A DNA stretch of 64,000 nt from Deltaproteobacteria bacterium HGW-Deltaproteobacteria-15 (GCA_002840535.1 PHBH01000009.1:1-64000); one strand, 5' to 3'. Counted from the first letter of the stretch, positions 54,149 through 61,834 are shown. Notes: a model not told the origin generated them from the letters alone. Translations and numbers: made by a program.

Positions 54149-54368
54149 GATCACCAAACTAAAGACTTGCCCGTTTTTGGCTAAACCCTGTCTGCTGGCA
54201 GGATGTGGCATCTACAATGAAAGGTTTCATAGGTGCCAGATCGATGTCCTCGTTTACAATCTGTACACTCTCTTCAAGGCGATGAATGACCAGCCGGAGG
54301 TCAATACAGGTACAGATGATCCTCAGCCCCACAAGGGTTCCGACAGTCCGGACGTAACAAAGCAATAA
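54141..54368 (+). CDS. Small Cys-rich hypothetical protein (75 aa)
   Basis: ATG 54141 is preferred (GGAGGAAAACAAA upstream); a frame from 54126 is also open. The product has CPFLAKPCLLAGCGIYNERF and another Cys nearby, four cysteines that could bind zinc, and a disordered acidic C-terminus. It is translationally coupled to the MerR gene. Unknown family. Confidence 0.55.
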   Translation: MNKITKLKTCPFLAKPCLLAGCGIYNERFHRCQIDVLVYNLYTLFKAMNDQPEVNTGTDDPQPHKGSDSPDVTKQ

Positions 54369-54379
54369 AAGTATCGTTT

Positions 54380-54412
54380 CGGGTGGGTCAAACAGGCCCA
54401 CCCGAGATTTCT
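54380..54412 (+). terminator. Terminator-like hairpin before HIRAN gene
   Basis: CGGGTGGG (54380-54387) pairs perfectly with CCCACCCG (54397-54404), followed by AGATTTCTATT. ATG 54441 lies about 30 nt beyond. Confidence 0.65.
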
Positions 54413-54440
54413 ATTAGAGAAAAAGGAGAACATTAACGCC

Positions 54441-54842
54441 ATGGAAATAATAACAAAACTGACTGGAGTTCTGGTCAATGATGCTCAGATAAATCTCAAG
54501 GAGATTGACCGAGGAAGCAAAGAGAAGAGAAGGAATCACTTGGTCCTGGTTCGAGAACCAGATAATCCCTATGACATAAATGCAATCCGGGTCGAGACCA
54601 ATGGAAAATATCTTGGGTACCTTCCAAAAAGGGTAGCGAAGGACATTGCCACAAGGATTGATGAGGGTTCACAGTTTGTCATCTCCAGAGCATGGATGAA
54701 CAAGTCACGGAGGTATGAAATCATCGGAATGACGGTAGAGATTAACGAGGTCCCCAGCGGTGGGATGGAAGAAGTGCCTATTTCTAGGGACCCCGCCAAT
54801 CAATTCTTTAACAACGAAGCGCCTGAATATCCATGTGCTTAG
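54441..54842 (+). CDS. HIRAN-domain protein
   Basis: ATG 54441 follows AAAAAGGAG. The 133-residue protein is a stand-alone HIRAN domain: LVREPDNPYDINAIRVETNG then KYLGYLPKRVAKDIATRID. HIRAN domains bind 3' ends of DNA or damaged DNA and are often fused to SNF2 helicases or nucleases; here it is separate. Its role in the element could be in replication-fork or recombination steps. Confidence 0.8.
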   Translation: MEIITKLTGVLVNDAQINLKEIDRGSKEKRRNHLVLVREPDNPYDINAIRVETNGKYLGYLPKRVAKDIATRIDEGSQFVISRAWMNKSRRYEIIGMTVEINEVPSGGMEEVPISRDPANQFFNNEAPEYPCA

Positions 54843-54881
54843 CATGATGATCTTGCCATGTTGATCTGGCGCATAATTCAT

Positions 54882-54908
54882 AAGGGGCGGAGATAGGAAC
54901 CGCCCCTT
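54882..54908 (+). repeat. Hairpin before sigma-factor-like gene
   Basis: AAGGGGCGG (54882-54890) pairs perfectly with CCGCCCCTT (54900-54908) around a 9-nt loop, without a U-tract, 17 nt before the GTG at 54926. It could be a processing site or a translation-control hairpin. Confidence 0.5.
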
Positions 54909-54925
54909 CGGCAAAGGGTAACTAT

Positions 54926-55546
54926 GTGGAAGAAATTAACCTTAACCAACACCACCTGGCCTTTCGGTGGGCGGTGTCTAGCAAATGGAAAAGCAAGAAT
55001 CGAATATATGAAACCATACAGCACAAGATGGAAATATTGAAGGACGAGTACGGCCTTTCTGAACACGACGTGGCCGATGATCTCTTTAGGAATTACTGGG
55101 AGCGTGGCCATTATAAGAAGTACGATGAATCAAGGGGATCTCTGAACAATTGGATTGCCGGATACGTCTGCCTGTATCTCAACCACATGCTCCGGAGATG
55201 TTCCGTCCGCAAGAAGAACAAAATAAACCAAAGAATTGACCCTCTCGACCAGAGGAACCAAGCTAATTTGGTCTGGATCGACAAGGACAATGGGCGAGAC
55301 GACCCAGACTACCAACCTGAAATAATCATCGACACTACCGACCCCGAAGATCTCTGCATCGCCAAAGAAACACTGGACTTCGTTTATGGTCATTTCTCCA
55401 AAACGGAAACCGAGTACTTGATGGGCGAAATTGGTCTGGATGAAGCCGCTGGGCTCGAAGGCACCACTTGTGATGCTTTCAGGAAGAGGCTGGAGAGAAG
55501 AAAAGCGGACTTCAAGACAGCCCTGAAGATGGCAAATCTGGATTGA
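54926..55546 (+). CDS. Sigma-70-family-like transcription factor (sigma2/sigma4)
   Basis: GTG 54926 is the likely start. The 206-residue protein resembles an ECF-type sigma factor. A sigma2-like helix pair lies at about residues 38-90 (LSEHDVADDLFRNYWERG, YDESRGSLNNWIAGYVCLYL) with basic residues RRCSVRKKNK after it, and a sigma4-like segment near 155-200 (SKTETEYLMGEIGLDEAAGL, then FRKRLERRKADFK). It may direct host or element RNA polymerase to element promoters. The match is by pattern only. Confidence 0.5.
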   Translation: MEEINLNQHHLAFRWAVSSKWKSKNRIYETIQHKMEILKDEYGLSEHDVADDLFRNYWERGHYKKYDESRGSLNNWIAGYVCLYLNHMLRRCSVRKKNKINQRIDPLDQRNQANLVWIDKDNGRDDPDYQPEIIIDTTDPEDLCIAKETLDFVYGHFSKTETEYLMGEIGLDEAAGLEGTTCDAFRKRLERRKADFKTALKMANLD

Positions 55547-55618
55547 TGAAATGCAGGAAAACTCTGGAGGAACGGAGGAACGCCTTTTTGAACCCCAGTT
55601 CTTCCGGCCTAGACATAT

Positions 55619-55644
55619 GAGAGAGGGTCATATGACCCTTTCTC
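55619..55644. promoter_or_regulatory. 26-bp near-perfect palindrome
   Basis: GAGAGAGGGTCAT meets ATGACCCTTTCTC, one mismatch over 13-bp arms with no spacer. It lies 73 bp after the sigma-like gene. It could be an operator or a cruciform-like terminator; no U-tract follows. Confidence 0.5.
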
Positions 55645-55746
55645 CTGGATTTATAAGGTAAGTTAATCTGCAGTGCAGTCGATAATCTGGGGACTGGGAC
55701 AGTGATAGCCCTCTCGAGTGCTGTTCCGGACAAAAAAGGAAAAAAA

Positions 55747-55860
55747 ATGAGCGGGTCGCTCGCTATTTGGATTCCCCTTCGGTCGAGTCGGATTATGGAA
55801 GCGAGAGTCCGCAAGGCGCTAAAGATAAACGCGATTTTGGCCGATAAGAATTCCAGATAA
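55747..55860 (+). CDS. Possible small basic peptide (37 aa)
   Basis: ATG 55747 follows AAAAAAGGAAAAAAA and opens a 37-codon frame (MSGSLAIWIPLRSSRIMEAR) ending at 55860. The peptide is basic and unrecognised. It lies in the 423-bp gap between the sigma-like gene and the sigma-54 activator; a coincidental frame is quite possible. Confidence 0.2.
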   Translation: MSGSLAIWIPLRSSRIMEARVRKALKINAILADKNSR

Positions 55861-55908
55861 GGTCTCCTCGAAGCTCCTGGTGCAGAAAAGAGAGAGGACA
55901 CCCGAAAA

Positions 55909-55928
55909 CTGTTTAGCCGACTAAACAG
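55909..55928. promoter_or_regulatory. Inverted repeat upstream of sigma-54 activator gene
   Basis: CTGTTTAG and CTAAACAG form perfect 8-bp arms around CCGA, 41 bp before ATG 55970. It is a plausible operator for the activator gene. Confidence 0.5.
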
Positions 55929-55969
55929 GAAATCTCCCGGGGTCGATCATCACCCAAAATGAGGGAATC

Positions 55970-58162
55970 ATGGAGCCAGTCTTTCGGTGCGATCATTGCC
56001 ACGACGTTTTTGACTTAGAAGCATTCTCCGCTGCAGCCAATAAATACGGGCTTATTCTACTCAGAGGCAAGGAGGATGGATTCTACGGTACCATCTGTCC
56101 GAAGTGCAAGAAGGCGTCGCTGAAAAGGAAGACCAAAGAGGCTATCGCATCAGAAGTACTGCCGCTCATTGCTGATGACTGTCCCTTCGATAAACTCACT
56201 TCACTGTTCTACGATTCATTTCCATACCTTTTGAAACGCAAAGTTCCTGGAATGCCCTCACCTTTCTATCACATGAGTGTAGCCCTCTCATCAGACGAAA
56301 GGGCTCTGGATCAACTAACCTTGGAATTCCCTAATCAGACCTATTGCACATACGCCGCCGGGGACGAAGCGGTGGGACCTGTCGTTACAGCCTTGTGGCT
56401 TCTCGAGAACCACATTTCAGACATCCTGAGGTTGGAAAACGAGTCCGGTCTCCGCATACTGCCTCGCTATTCACCGCACAATGACCGACTGAGCACCGCT
56501 ATGATGGAATACTGCTACAAACGCCGCCTGGAACTTGATCTTGTCGCGGCAAACTTTATAGAGAACGCAGAGTTCTTTTTCGTAAAGATGAAGAATGAGG
56601 TGAATCCATGGCAGAAGCGCATTGCGGAGAACTTCGAACTGTTGAGGATTCTGACAACATCTCATCGTGACCCCGACGTCGATTACCTAGCCTATATCGA
56701 AAAGATCGGCACGACGATTCCCCAAGAACTGGAGGACGAGTACTTTAAGAAATATGGCCCTGAATTTGACCATGGTCCGGATTTCTCAGAATGGCTTGAG
56801 AAAAAGGGAGTTCATATTCGTGAAGTAGTACAGGATAAAGAAGAAAGGATCTCCTTGCCAGATGACCAAGGCCCTGCCGGATCTCACGATTTCCCAAGCT
56901 ACGAAAGAATGGGGGAGGTAATATGGGCAAAGTTCAATAACGCTGACGTCCAGGATCTACTCTCAAGTATATCTGTGAAACTTATCAACGATTACATCGA
57001 AATTGTTGCCAAGGCTGATTTCGCCCCAGGACTCGTGTGGAAGCTGAAGGATCAGTATCTCCAGGAGATTTACAAAACCGTCATTTCACCAAGCACCTCA
57101 ATGCTATTCAGGCAGGAGTTGGATGAGGAAGAACTCAAAGAAGTTAAGGAAGCAGAATCCAGATTTAAAGGGGTAAATATCATCTCAAATGATCGAATGA
57201 TAAAGCAGATAAAGGTCGATATATCAAGAATGGCAAGAGTGGAATATGAGGGAGTATCCTTCCTGCTTCTTGGTGAATCGGGAACTGGAAAAGAGCTATT
57301 TGCGAAAGCGATCCACGAAGCGAGTGGTAGGAATGGCCGATATATAGTCTCTGACTGTGGGGCAAAATCTGAGACGCTATTCGAGAGTCAATTATTTGGT
57401 CACCTAAAAGGGGCATTTACAGGTGCGGTCAACGATAAAAAGGGGGACTTTGAACTGGCGGAGGGCGGGACAATCTTCCTGGACGAAATAGGAAACCTGG
57501 CACCCTCGCTACAACCAAAAATGTTGAGGGTTTTACGGGAGCAGGAGATCCAACCTCTCGGTGCGGAATATGCCAAGAAAGTTGATGTTAAGGTAGTCTT
57601 GGCCACTAACAGAGACCTGGCGAAAATGGTCGAGAAAGGAGAATTTAAGAAAGACCTGTACCAACGTTTTAAACGCCCTCAGTTTCTGATTCCCCCCCTA
57701 AGAGAAAGAAAGGGCGATTTACCTCGTCTCGTCAAACACTTCCTTGAAAAATATGATACCTTCCGGGCGACTGACTCTTCGATCCCCGCAATCAATGTCA
57801 CCTCTCAATGCCTCGCTATTCTAACGGAATATGAATGGAGAGACGGCAACATAGGCGAACTGGAGAAAGTGATTTTGGAAATCATGCTCAAGCGGGGCGG
57901 AGGCCAAGACAGAAGAGATATAACGCCAGCCGACTTGCCCATCGAGATCCTTGAAGGCGGAAGAGGCGACTGTTTATCAGGAAAGGACCGGCAAGAGAAG
58001 TCTTGGCCTCCTTCAGACGAGGAACTTTTGGCACTTGAAAGGGAGGGGAAAAAGAGGACCAAAGTAGCAGAAATATTTGGAGTCGAGAGAGAAACTGTTT
58101 CACGCGCCTATTCAAAGATAAGGAAGAGGCTGGCCTCAGAAGCGAAAAGCAGCGGGGGTTAA
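55970..58162 (+). CDS. Sigma-54-dependent transcriptional activator with N-terminal zinc ribbon
   Basis: The 730-residue protein has an N-terminal zinc ribbon (RCDHCHDVF ... ICPKCKKAS), then about 370 residues of unassigned, mostly helical sequence instead of a receiver or GAF domain. The AAA+ domain has LLGESGTGKELFAKA (Walker A, near 434), the sigma-54 contact loop GAFTGA (near 481), TIFLDEIGNL (Walker B) and an arginine-finger region. It ends in a Fis-like helix-turn-helix (KRTKVAEIFGVERETVSRAY). GAFTGA implies activation of sigma-54 RNA polymerase. I found no convincing -24/-12 promoter in the window to name a target. Confidence 0.86.
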   Translation: MEPVFRCDHCHDVFDLEAFSAAANKYGLILLRGKEDGFYGTICPKCKKASLKRKTKEAIASEVLPLIADDCPFDKLTSLFYDSFPYLLKRKVPGMPSPFYHMSVALSSDERALDQLTLEFPNQTYCTYAAGDEAVGPVVTALWLLENHISDILRLENESGLRILPRYSPHNDRLSTAMMEYCYKRRLELDLVAANFIENAEFFFVKMKNEVNPWQKRIAENFELLRILTTSHRDPDVDYLAYIEKIGTTIPQELEDEYFKKYGPEFDHGPDFSEWLEKKGVHIREVVQDKEERISLPDDQGPAGSHDFPSYERMGEVIWAKFNNADVQDLLSSISVKLINDYIEIVAKADFAPGLVWKLKDQYLQEIYKTVISPSTSMLFRQELDEEELKEVKEAESRFKGVNIISNDRMIKQIKVDISRMARVEYEGVSFLLLGESGTGKELFAKAIHEASGRNGRYIVSDCGAKSETLFESQLFGHLKGAFTGAVNDKKGDFELAEGGTIFLDEIGNLAPSLQPKMLRVLREQEIQPLGAEYAKKVDVKVVLATNRDLAKMVEKGEFKKDLYQRFKRPQFLIPPLRERKGDLPRLVKHFLEKYDTFRATDSSIPAINVTSQCLAILTEYEWRDGNIGELEKVILEIMLKRGGGQDRRDITPADLPIEILEGGRGDCLSGKDRQEKSWPPSDEELLALEREGKKRTKVAEIFGVERETVSRAYSKIRKRLASEAKSSGG

Positions 58163-58258
58163 AATCTTCTTCGAGTATGCTCTCCGGTCCTGGCACTATG
58201 CACCCCTGATCCACAGTTGCCGCTTACCCAAAGAACTACAGCAATATGCCGAGAATCC

Positions 58259-58291
58259 GTGATCGTCACGTGATCGTCACGTGATCACGCC
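58259..58291. repeat. Tandem 11-bp repeats with TCACGTGA cores (parS-like)
   Basis: GTGATCGTCAC occurs twice in tandem (58259-58269, 58270-58280), with a third, partial copy GTGATCACGCC. The junctions create two TCACGTGA palindromes (58266-58273, 58277-58284), the core of the canonical parS site recognised by ParB. They lie about 200 bp before the ParB-methyltransferase gene, in the 332-bp gap 58163-58494, which holds no gene. Confidence 0.6.
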
Positions 58292-58494
58292 GGTCAGAAT
58301 CACGCCCAACAAAGACTTCGGATTCCAGAGGCACACCTTCCAATTAGATCCACCACCCAAATAACTTACTGTTCTCATGGAACTTTCTTGTGGCCCCCAG
58401 GAATGCCAGTCTCATTTGTCCGTATTGGTACTCCGTGGGGCATCTCTTTGAGGTGTGGACCTTTGGTCTGCGAAAATCCCAAGGAGGTAACGCC

Positions 58495-60207
58495 ATGAAT
58501 CCCGAGAACAGCAAGAAAAAAGAGGTAAGGACGGAGGTTTTCACCAACATGAACGAACAGGAACTTCAAACCATTTTGGAAGAGGAGGCCACTATGAAGG
58601 AATCGGAGTCCACGGAACAGCGGAACCAGGACCCACTAGCCGGAGGATACGAGACGGCCATCAACGTCTCAGTTGACTCCCTGGTGATCGACTACCACCC
58701 CAGAAAGAACCTGGGGGATCTCAAGAGTCTCATGGGGAGCATCAAGCGGGATGGACTTTTGGAGCCGCTGCTCGCCTATGAAATGGAGGACGGGAAAGTC
58801 GCCCTGATCGACGGCTACAGGAGGCTGGCGGCAGCGAAGGAGTTCGGCTGGAAAGAAGTCCCCTGCGTCATCAGGAAGAAGATGAGCCAACGGGACGCCG
58901 CCCACCTTTCCTACGTCAAGAATGCCGAGAGGAATGCATTCGATCCCATTGAGATCGCCTTTCACCTCAAAGCCATGATGGACAGGTTCGGCTACAGCAT
59001 GAGAGACCTGGATCTGAAAGGGTACGGTTCGGCGGCATCCATTTCCTTGAAGCTGAAGCTGCTCGATGTCGCGGCTCCGGTACAGGAGAAGATCAGCGCC
59101 GGAGAGCTCTCAGTGGCCCACGGGATACAGATTGCCAAGCTCCCGACCCACAAGGAACAGGAGAGAATGGCGAAGAGAGTGATCGATGAGGACCTGACGG
59201 CCAAGAGAACGGAACGGCAGATCAGTCGCTACCTCTCCAAAGGGAAGCGAGAAGATGATCAGACAAGAATTGACTTCCCTGACTCGGAAATTCCTGGGGT
59301 CTACATGAAGGATTCCCGGGATATGAGCGAGCTGCCTGATGGGTCCGTTCACCTCATCGTCTCCAGCCCGCCCTATAACGTAGGAATGGAATTCGAGAAG
59401 GGTGTGAGCTTCGAAGAGCACACCGAGATGATTCAGGGGGTTTTGAAAGAATGCGCAAGGGTCCTGAGCAAGCAGGGGATCATCGCTCTGAACGTTGGAG
59501 ACATACAAACGTTCAAAGACAGAGATGGCAAGAACCCAAACAGCCAGGTGGAACTGATGGGGCACAGGTACAAAGCCTGGCTCAAGAAGTATGGAATCTT
59601 CCTTACCGATGTCATCATCTGGAAGAAGCGCATGCCTGCCTGGACAAAACGGCCCGACATCCACTACGCGGACGTCGCACATACGAACTACAAGTTGTTG
59701 CCGAATTACGAGCCCGTTTACGTTTTCAGGAAAAAGGGTGAGAGGGAAACCCCACCTGAGGACGTGGTGCTCAGATCCCGCCTCAACAAAGAGGAGTGGG
59801 TGGCATGGACGCCAGCCGTTTGGGACATCAAGCCGGTCGTCAACATGGAAGGGCACCCATGTATATACCCGGACGAACTGTGCATGAGGCTGATCAGGAT
59901 GTTCAGTTACGAGGGCGATACGGTTCTGGACCCATGGCTCGGAAGCGGAACAACCGTAAAGGTCGCAAGGGAGCTCAACCGGGTGGGAATAGGATACGAG
60001 AAGGAGCCTCAGTACAAGGAGGTCATCATGAAGAAGCTCGGGACAGGCAACGTCCAGGCAGGCTTCGAGGGGGTCCGAAAGTTGATGAAGGAAATAGGGC
60101 TCTCTCCGGGCGAGGAGCAAGAGGTGAGGGAGAGCCACGAAGAGGAAAAAGAGGAAACGGTTGTGGAACACGCCGAAGGCCAGCTGGTAATGGTCGCCGC
60201 GGCATAG
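58495..60207 (+). CDS. ParB-like domain fused to DNA methyltransferase
   Basis: ATG 58495 (AAGGAGGTAACGCC upstream) is preferred over 58390. In the 570-residue protein, residues about 55-260 form a ParB/Spo0J-type domain: LVIDYHPRKNLGDLKSLMGS, LIDGYRRLAAAKEFGW and the ERNAFDPIEIAFHLKAMMDR helix. Residues about 285-545 form a beta-class methyltransferase with motif IV VSSPPYNVGMEF before motif I TVLDPWLGSGTTVKVAREL. Such ParB-methylase fusions occur on phages and elements. The product may bind the adjacent parS-like repeats and methylate nearby DNA; specificity is unknown. Confidence 0.87.
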   Translation: MNPENSKKKEVRTEVFTNMNEQELQTILEEEATMKESESTEQRNQDPLAGGYETAINVSVDSLVIDYHPRKNLGDLKSLMGSIKRDGLLEPLLAYEMEDGKVALIDGYRRLAAAKEFGWKEVPCVIRKKMSQRDAAHLSYVKNAERNAFDPIEIAFHLKAMMDRFGYSMRDLDLKGYGSAASISLKLKLLDVAAPVQEKISAGELSVAHGIQIAKLPTHKEQERMAKRVIDEDLTAKRTERQISRYLSKGKREDDQTRIDFPDSEIPGVYMKDSRDMSELPDGSVHLIVSSPPYNVGMEFEKGVSFEEHTEMIQGVLKECARVLSKQGIIALNVGDIQTFKDRDGKNPNSQVELMGHRYKAWLKKYGIFLTDVIIWKKRMPAWTKRPDIHYADVAHTNYKLLPNYEPVYVFRKKGERETPPEDVVLRSRLNKEEWVAWTPAVWDIKPVVNMEGHPCIYPDELCMRLIRMFSYEGDTVLDPWLGSGTTVKVARELNRVGIGYEKEPQYKEVIMKKLGTGNVQAGFEGVRKLMKEIGLSPGEEQEVRESHEEEKEETVVEHAEGQLVMVAAA

Positions 60208-60215
60208 CGGAGAAC

Positions 60216-60247
60216 GGACGGGAGGAGAATCAATCTCCTCCCCGTCC
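60216..60247 (+). repeat. Hairpin before excisionase-like gene
   Basis: GGACGGGAGGAGA (60216-60228) pairs with TCTCCTCCCCGTCC (60234-60247) with one bulge. No U-tract follows, and the next ATG is 60267. It may end the methyltransferase transcript or mask the next ribosome site. Confidence 0.5.
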
Positions 60248-60266
60248 ATCTTAAGGGAGGAAAGAG

Positions 60267-60446
60267 ATGAAACGGATGCTCGACATCAAGGATCTGGCAA
60301 CAGTCATCGGTCTCAGACCCCAAACCATCAGAAACAAGCTCAACTGCGGTACCTTCCCCATAAAGACGAAAAAAATCGGGAGGAAGCTCCTTTGGGACAT
60401 CAGGGATGTTGATAAGTTCCTCGATGCTCTGAAACCGATCAACTGA
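60267..60446 (+). CDS. Excisionase-like helix-turn-helix protein (59 aa)
   Basis: ATG 60267 follows AGGGAGGAAAGAG. The 59-residue product has an AlpA/Xis-like winged helix: MLDIKDLATVIGLRPQTIRN, then KKIGRKLLWDIRDVDKFLD. Small proteins of this type next to integrases steer recombination toward excision and may repress the integrase. It is 117 bp upstream of the integrase gene. Confidence 0.72.
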   Translation: MKRMLDIKDLATVIGLRPQTIRNKLNCGTFPIKTKKIGRKLLWDIRDVDKFLDALKPIN

Positions 60447-60471
60447 AAAAATAGCCTTTTGACAAGATAAC

Positions 60472-60548
60472 GGGACGGGGCGTAAGGTCGTCCGTGGAAA
60501 GGAGGTGATTCTCCGCCATGGATCCTTACTCTGCCGTCCCTTTTTTTT
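60472..60548 (+). terminator. Long leader hairpin with eight-T tract before integrase gene
   Basis: Stems 60472-60478/60534-60540, 60482-60487/60524-60529 and 60491-60497/60516-60522, plus an inner GGAG/CTCC hairpin, form a branchless long stem-loop, then eight T. Integrase ATG 60564 begins only 15 nt later. The inner loop carries a full GGAGGTGAT ribosome site and an ATG (60518), so the structure could switch between terminating and translating states. Confidence 0.6.
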
Positions 60549-60592
60549 GGAAAGGAGGACGGCATGAGCGTCTATCAGAAATACCGAGGTGA
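60518..60592 (+). CDS. Possible leader peptide (24 aa) overlapping integrase start
   Basis: ATG 60518 is preceded by AAAGGAGGTGATT, a nearly complete anti-16S sequence, and opens MDPYSAVPFFWKGGRHERL..., stopping at TGA 60592 inside the integrase gene in another frame. Translation of it would open the surrounding hairpin. The coincidence with a terminator makes attenuation plausible; translation is unproven. Confidence 0.35.
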   Translation: MDPYSAVPFFWKGGRHERLSEIPR

Positions 60593-61703
60593 AGATGGGA
60601 AACCCACCGGGCCCTGGTTCGTGAAATATCCGTACCGGAAGAACAAGGCCACGGGGAAAATCAGGTACAAGATTGAGAAGGCGGGCCAATCGAAGAAGCT
60701 GGCGCAAAGGATCTACAGCACCAGGTATGAGGAATACAAGAAAAGGGAGCACCTCGACTGGGAGGAAAAGATTCCGATCACTTTCACGAAGCTGGTGGAC
60801 TGGTACCTGGATCTGCCGGTGGTCAAGGGCAGAGCCTACCACAGCGACATCGTGAGGTACTGCGAGAAGTGGCGGACCTATTTCGGGGAGACTCTTGTGG
60901 AGGAGATCAAGCCGTCCATGGTTGATGAGTACCGCCAAAAGCGTCTGAAGGAGATCTCCTACCGGGGGAAGAACGCCACCAAACAACGGGTGACCCCCGC
61001 GAGTGTGAACAAGGAGGTGGCCACCCTGAAAAGGATCTTCAATCTTGCCATCAGGGAGGATCTGGCGACGAAGAACCCCTGCTGGAAAGTTGAGAAGCTT
61101 CCGGAGAACAACGAGCGGAAGCGGATTCTCTCCCAAGAGGAGTACGACAGGCTACTTCCCGAGCTCCCGCAACACGCGAAGGACATCGTCATGGTCGGGT
61201 ATTACACCGGGATGCGTGCCGGAGAGATCTTCAACCTGACCTGGGACAAGGTCGAGCTGAAGCAGGGGTACATCGACCTGGAAGCGGAAGATACCAAGAC
61301 CAAGCAGCCAAGAAGAATCTACCTGAACGAAGAAGTGCTGGAGATCCTGACCAGGCTCAACAAGGTCAGGCACCTCAAGCATTCATTCGTCTTCTCCTAC
61401 GAGGGCTCACCGATCAAGAGCATCAAGACCTGCCTGAAACGGGCCTGCACCGACGCCAAGATCGAAGATTTCCACTTTCACGATCTCCGGCACACCTTCA
61501 ACACCATGATGAGGAAGGCGGGCGTGCCGAGAAGCGTCATCATGCAGCTGACCGGCCACAAGACGAGCGCCATGTTCGAGAGGTACAACACGGTAGATGA
61601 AGAGGACGCCAAGGATGCCTTGAGGAAGCTGAAGAAGTTCCTCGATGGGCCGGAAGGGGCCTCATCAGGCGAGTGCTCCCATAGTGCTCCCGAGGGAAAA
61701 TGA
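60564..61703 (+). CDS. Tyrosine-recombinase integrase
   Basis: ATG 60564 has AAAGGAGG upstream. The 379-residue protein has an Arm-binding-like N-terminus (VKYPYRKNKATGKI), a core-binding domain and a catalytic domain with Arg in GYYTGMRAGEIFNL (near 213), HFHDLRHTF (His-x-x-Arg, near 310), LTGHKTSAMFERYNTV (His and the nucleophilic Tyr, near 350). It would integrate and excise the element at the adjacent tRNA gene. The gene ends 54 bp before the tRNA 3' end. Confidence 0.93.
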   Translation: MSVYQKYRGEDGKPTGPWFVKYPYRKNKATGKIRYKIEKAGQSKKLAQRIYSTRYEEYKKREHLDWEEKIPITFTKLVDWYLDLPVVKGRAYHSDIVRYCEKWRTYFGETLVEEIKPSMVDEYRQKRLKEISYRGKNATKQRVTPASVNKEVATLKRIFNLAIREDLATKNPCWKVEKLPENNERKRILSQEEYDRLLPELPQHAKDIVMVGYYTGMRAGEIFNLTWDKVELKQGYIDLEAEDTKTKQPRRIYLNEEVLEILTRLNKVRHLKHSFVFSYEGSPIKSIKTCLKRACTDAKIEDFHFHDLRHTFNTMMRKAGVPRSVIMQLTGHKTSAMFERYNTVDEEDAKDALRKLKKFLDGPEGASSGECSHSAPEGK

Positions 61704-61710
61704 AAAAAGA

Positions 61711-61743
61711 AGGGGTTGGGCTCATCGGCCTAACCCCTTTGAA
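61711..61743. terminator. Bidirectional terminator between integrase and tRNA
   Basis: AAGGGGTTGGGC (61711-61722) pairs with GCCTAACCCCTT (61729-61740) around TCATCG. A-rich sequence before and T-rich sequence after would allow termination in both directions. Confidence 0.7.
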
Positions 61744-61757
61744 ATTCTCATCTAAAT

Positions 61758-61834
61758 GGCGCGCCCAGCAGGATTCGAACCTGCGACCCACGGATTCGTA
61801 GTCCGTCACTCTATCCAACTGAGCTATGGGCGCG
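61758..61834 (-). tRNA. tRNA-Arg (anticodon ACG)
   Basis: The minus strand folds into a full cloverleaf: acceptor GCGCCCA/TGGGCGC with discriminator G and encoded CCA (61758-61760), anticodon stem ACGGA/TCCGT with loop CTACGAA, and T-arm GTTCGAATCC. The ACG anticodon decodes CGN arginine codons after deamination. The gene is complete, so integration preserved it; the 3' half is the likely attachment core. Confidence 0.96.

Noticed and set aside
59110-61136. Two long minus-strand frames (about 375 codons each)
   Set aside because: Antisense to the ParB-methyltransferase and integrase genes, which have intact catalytic motifs.
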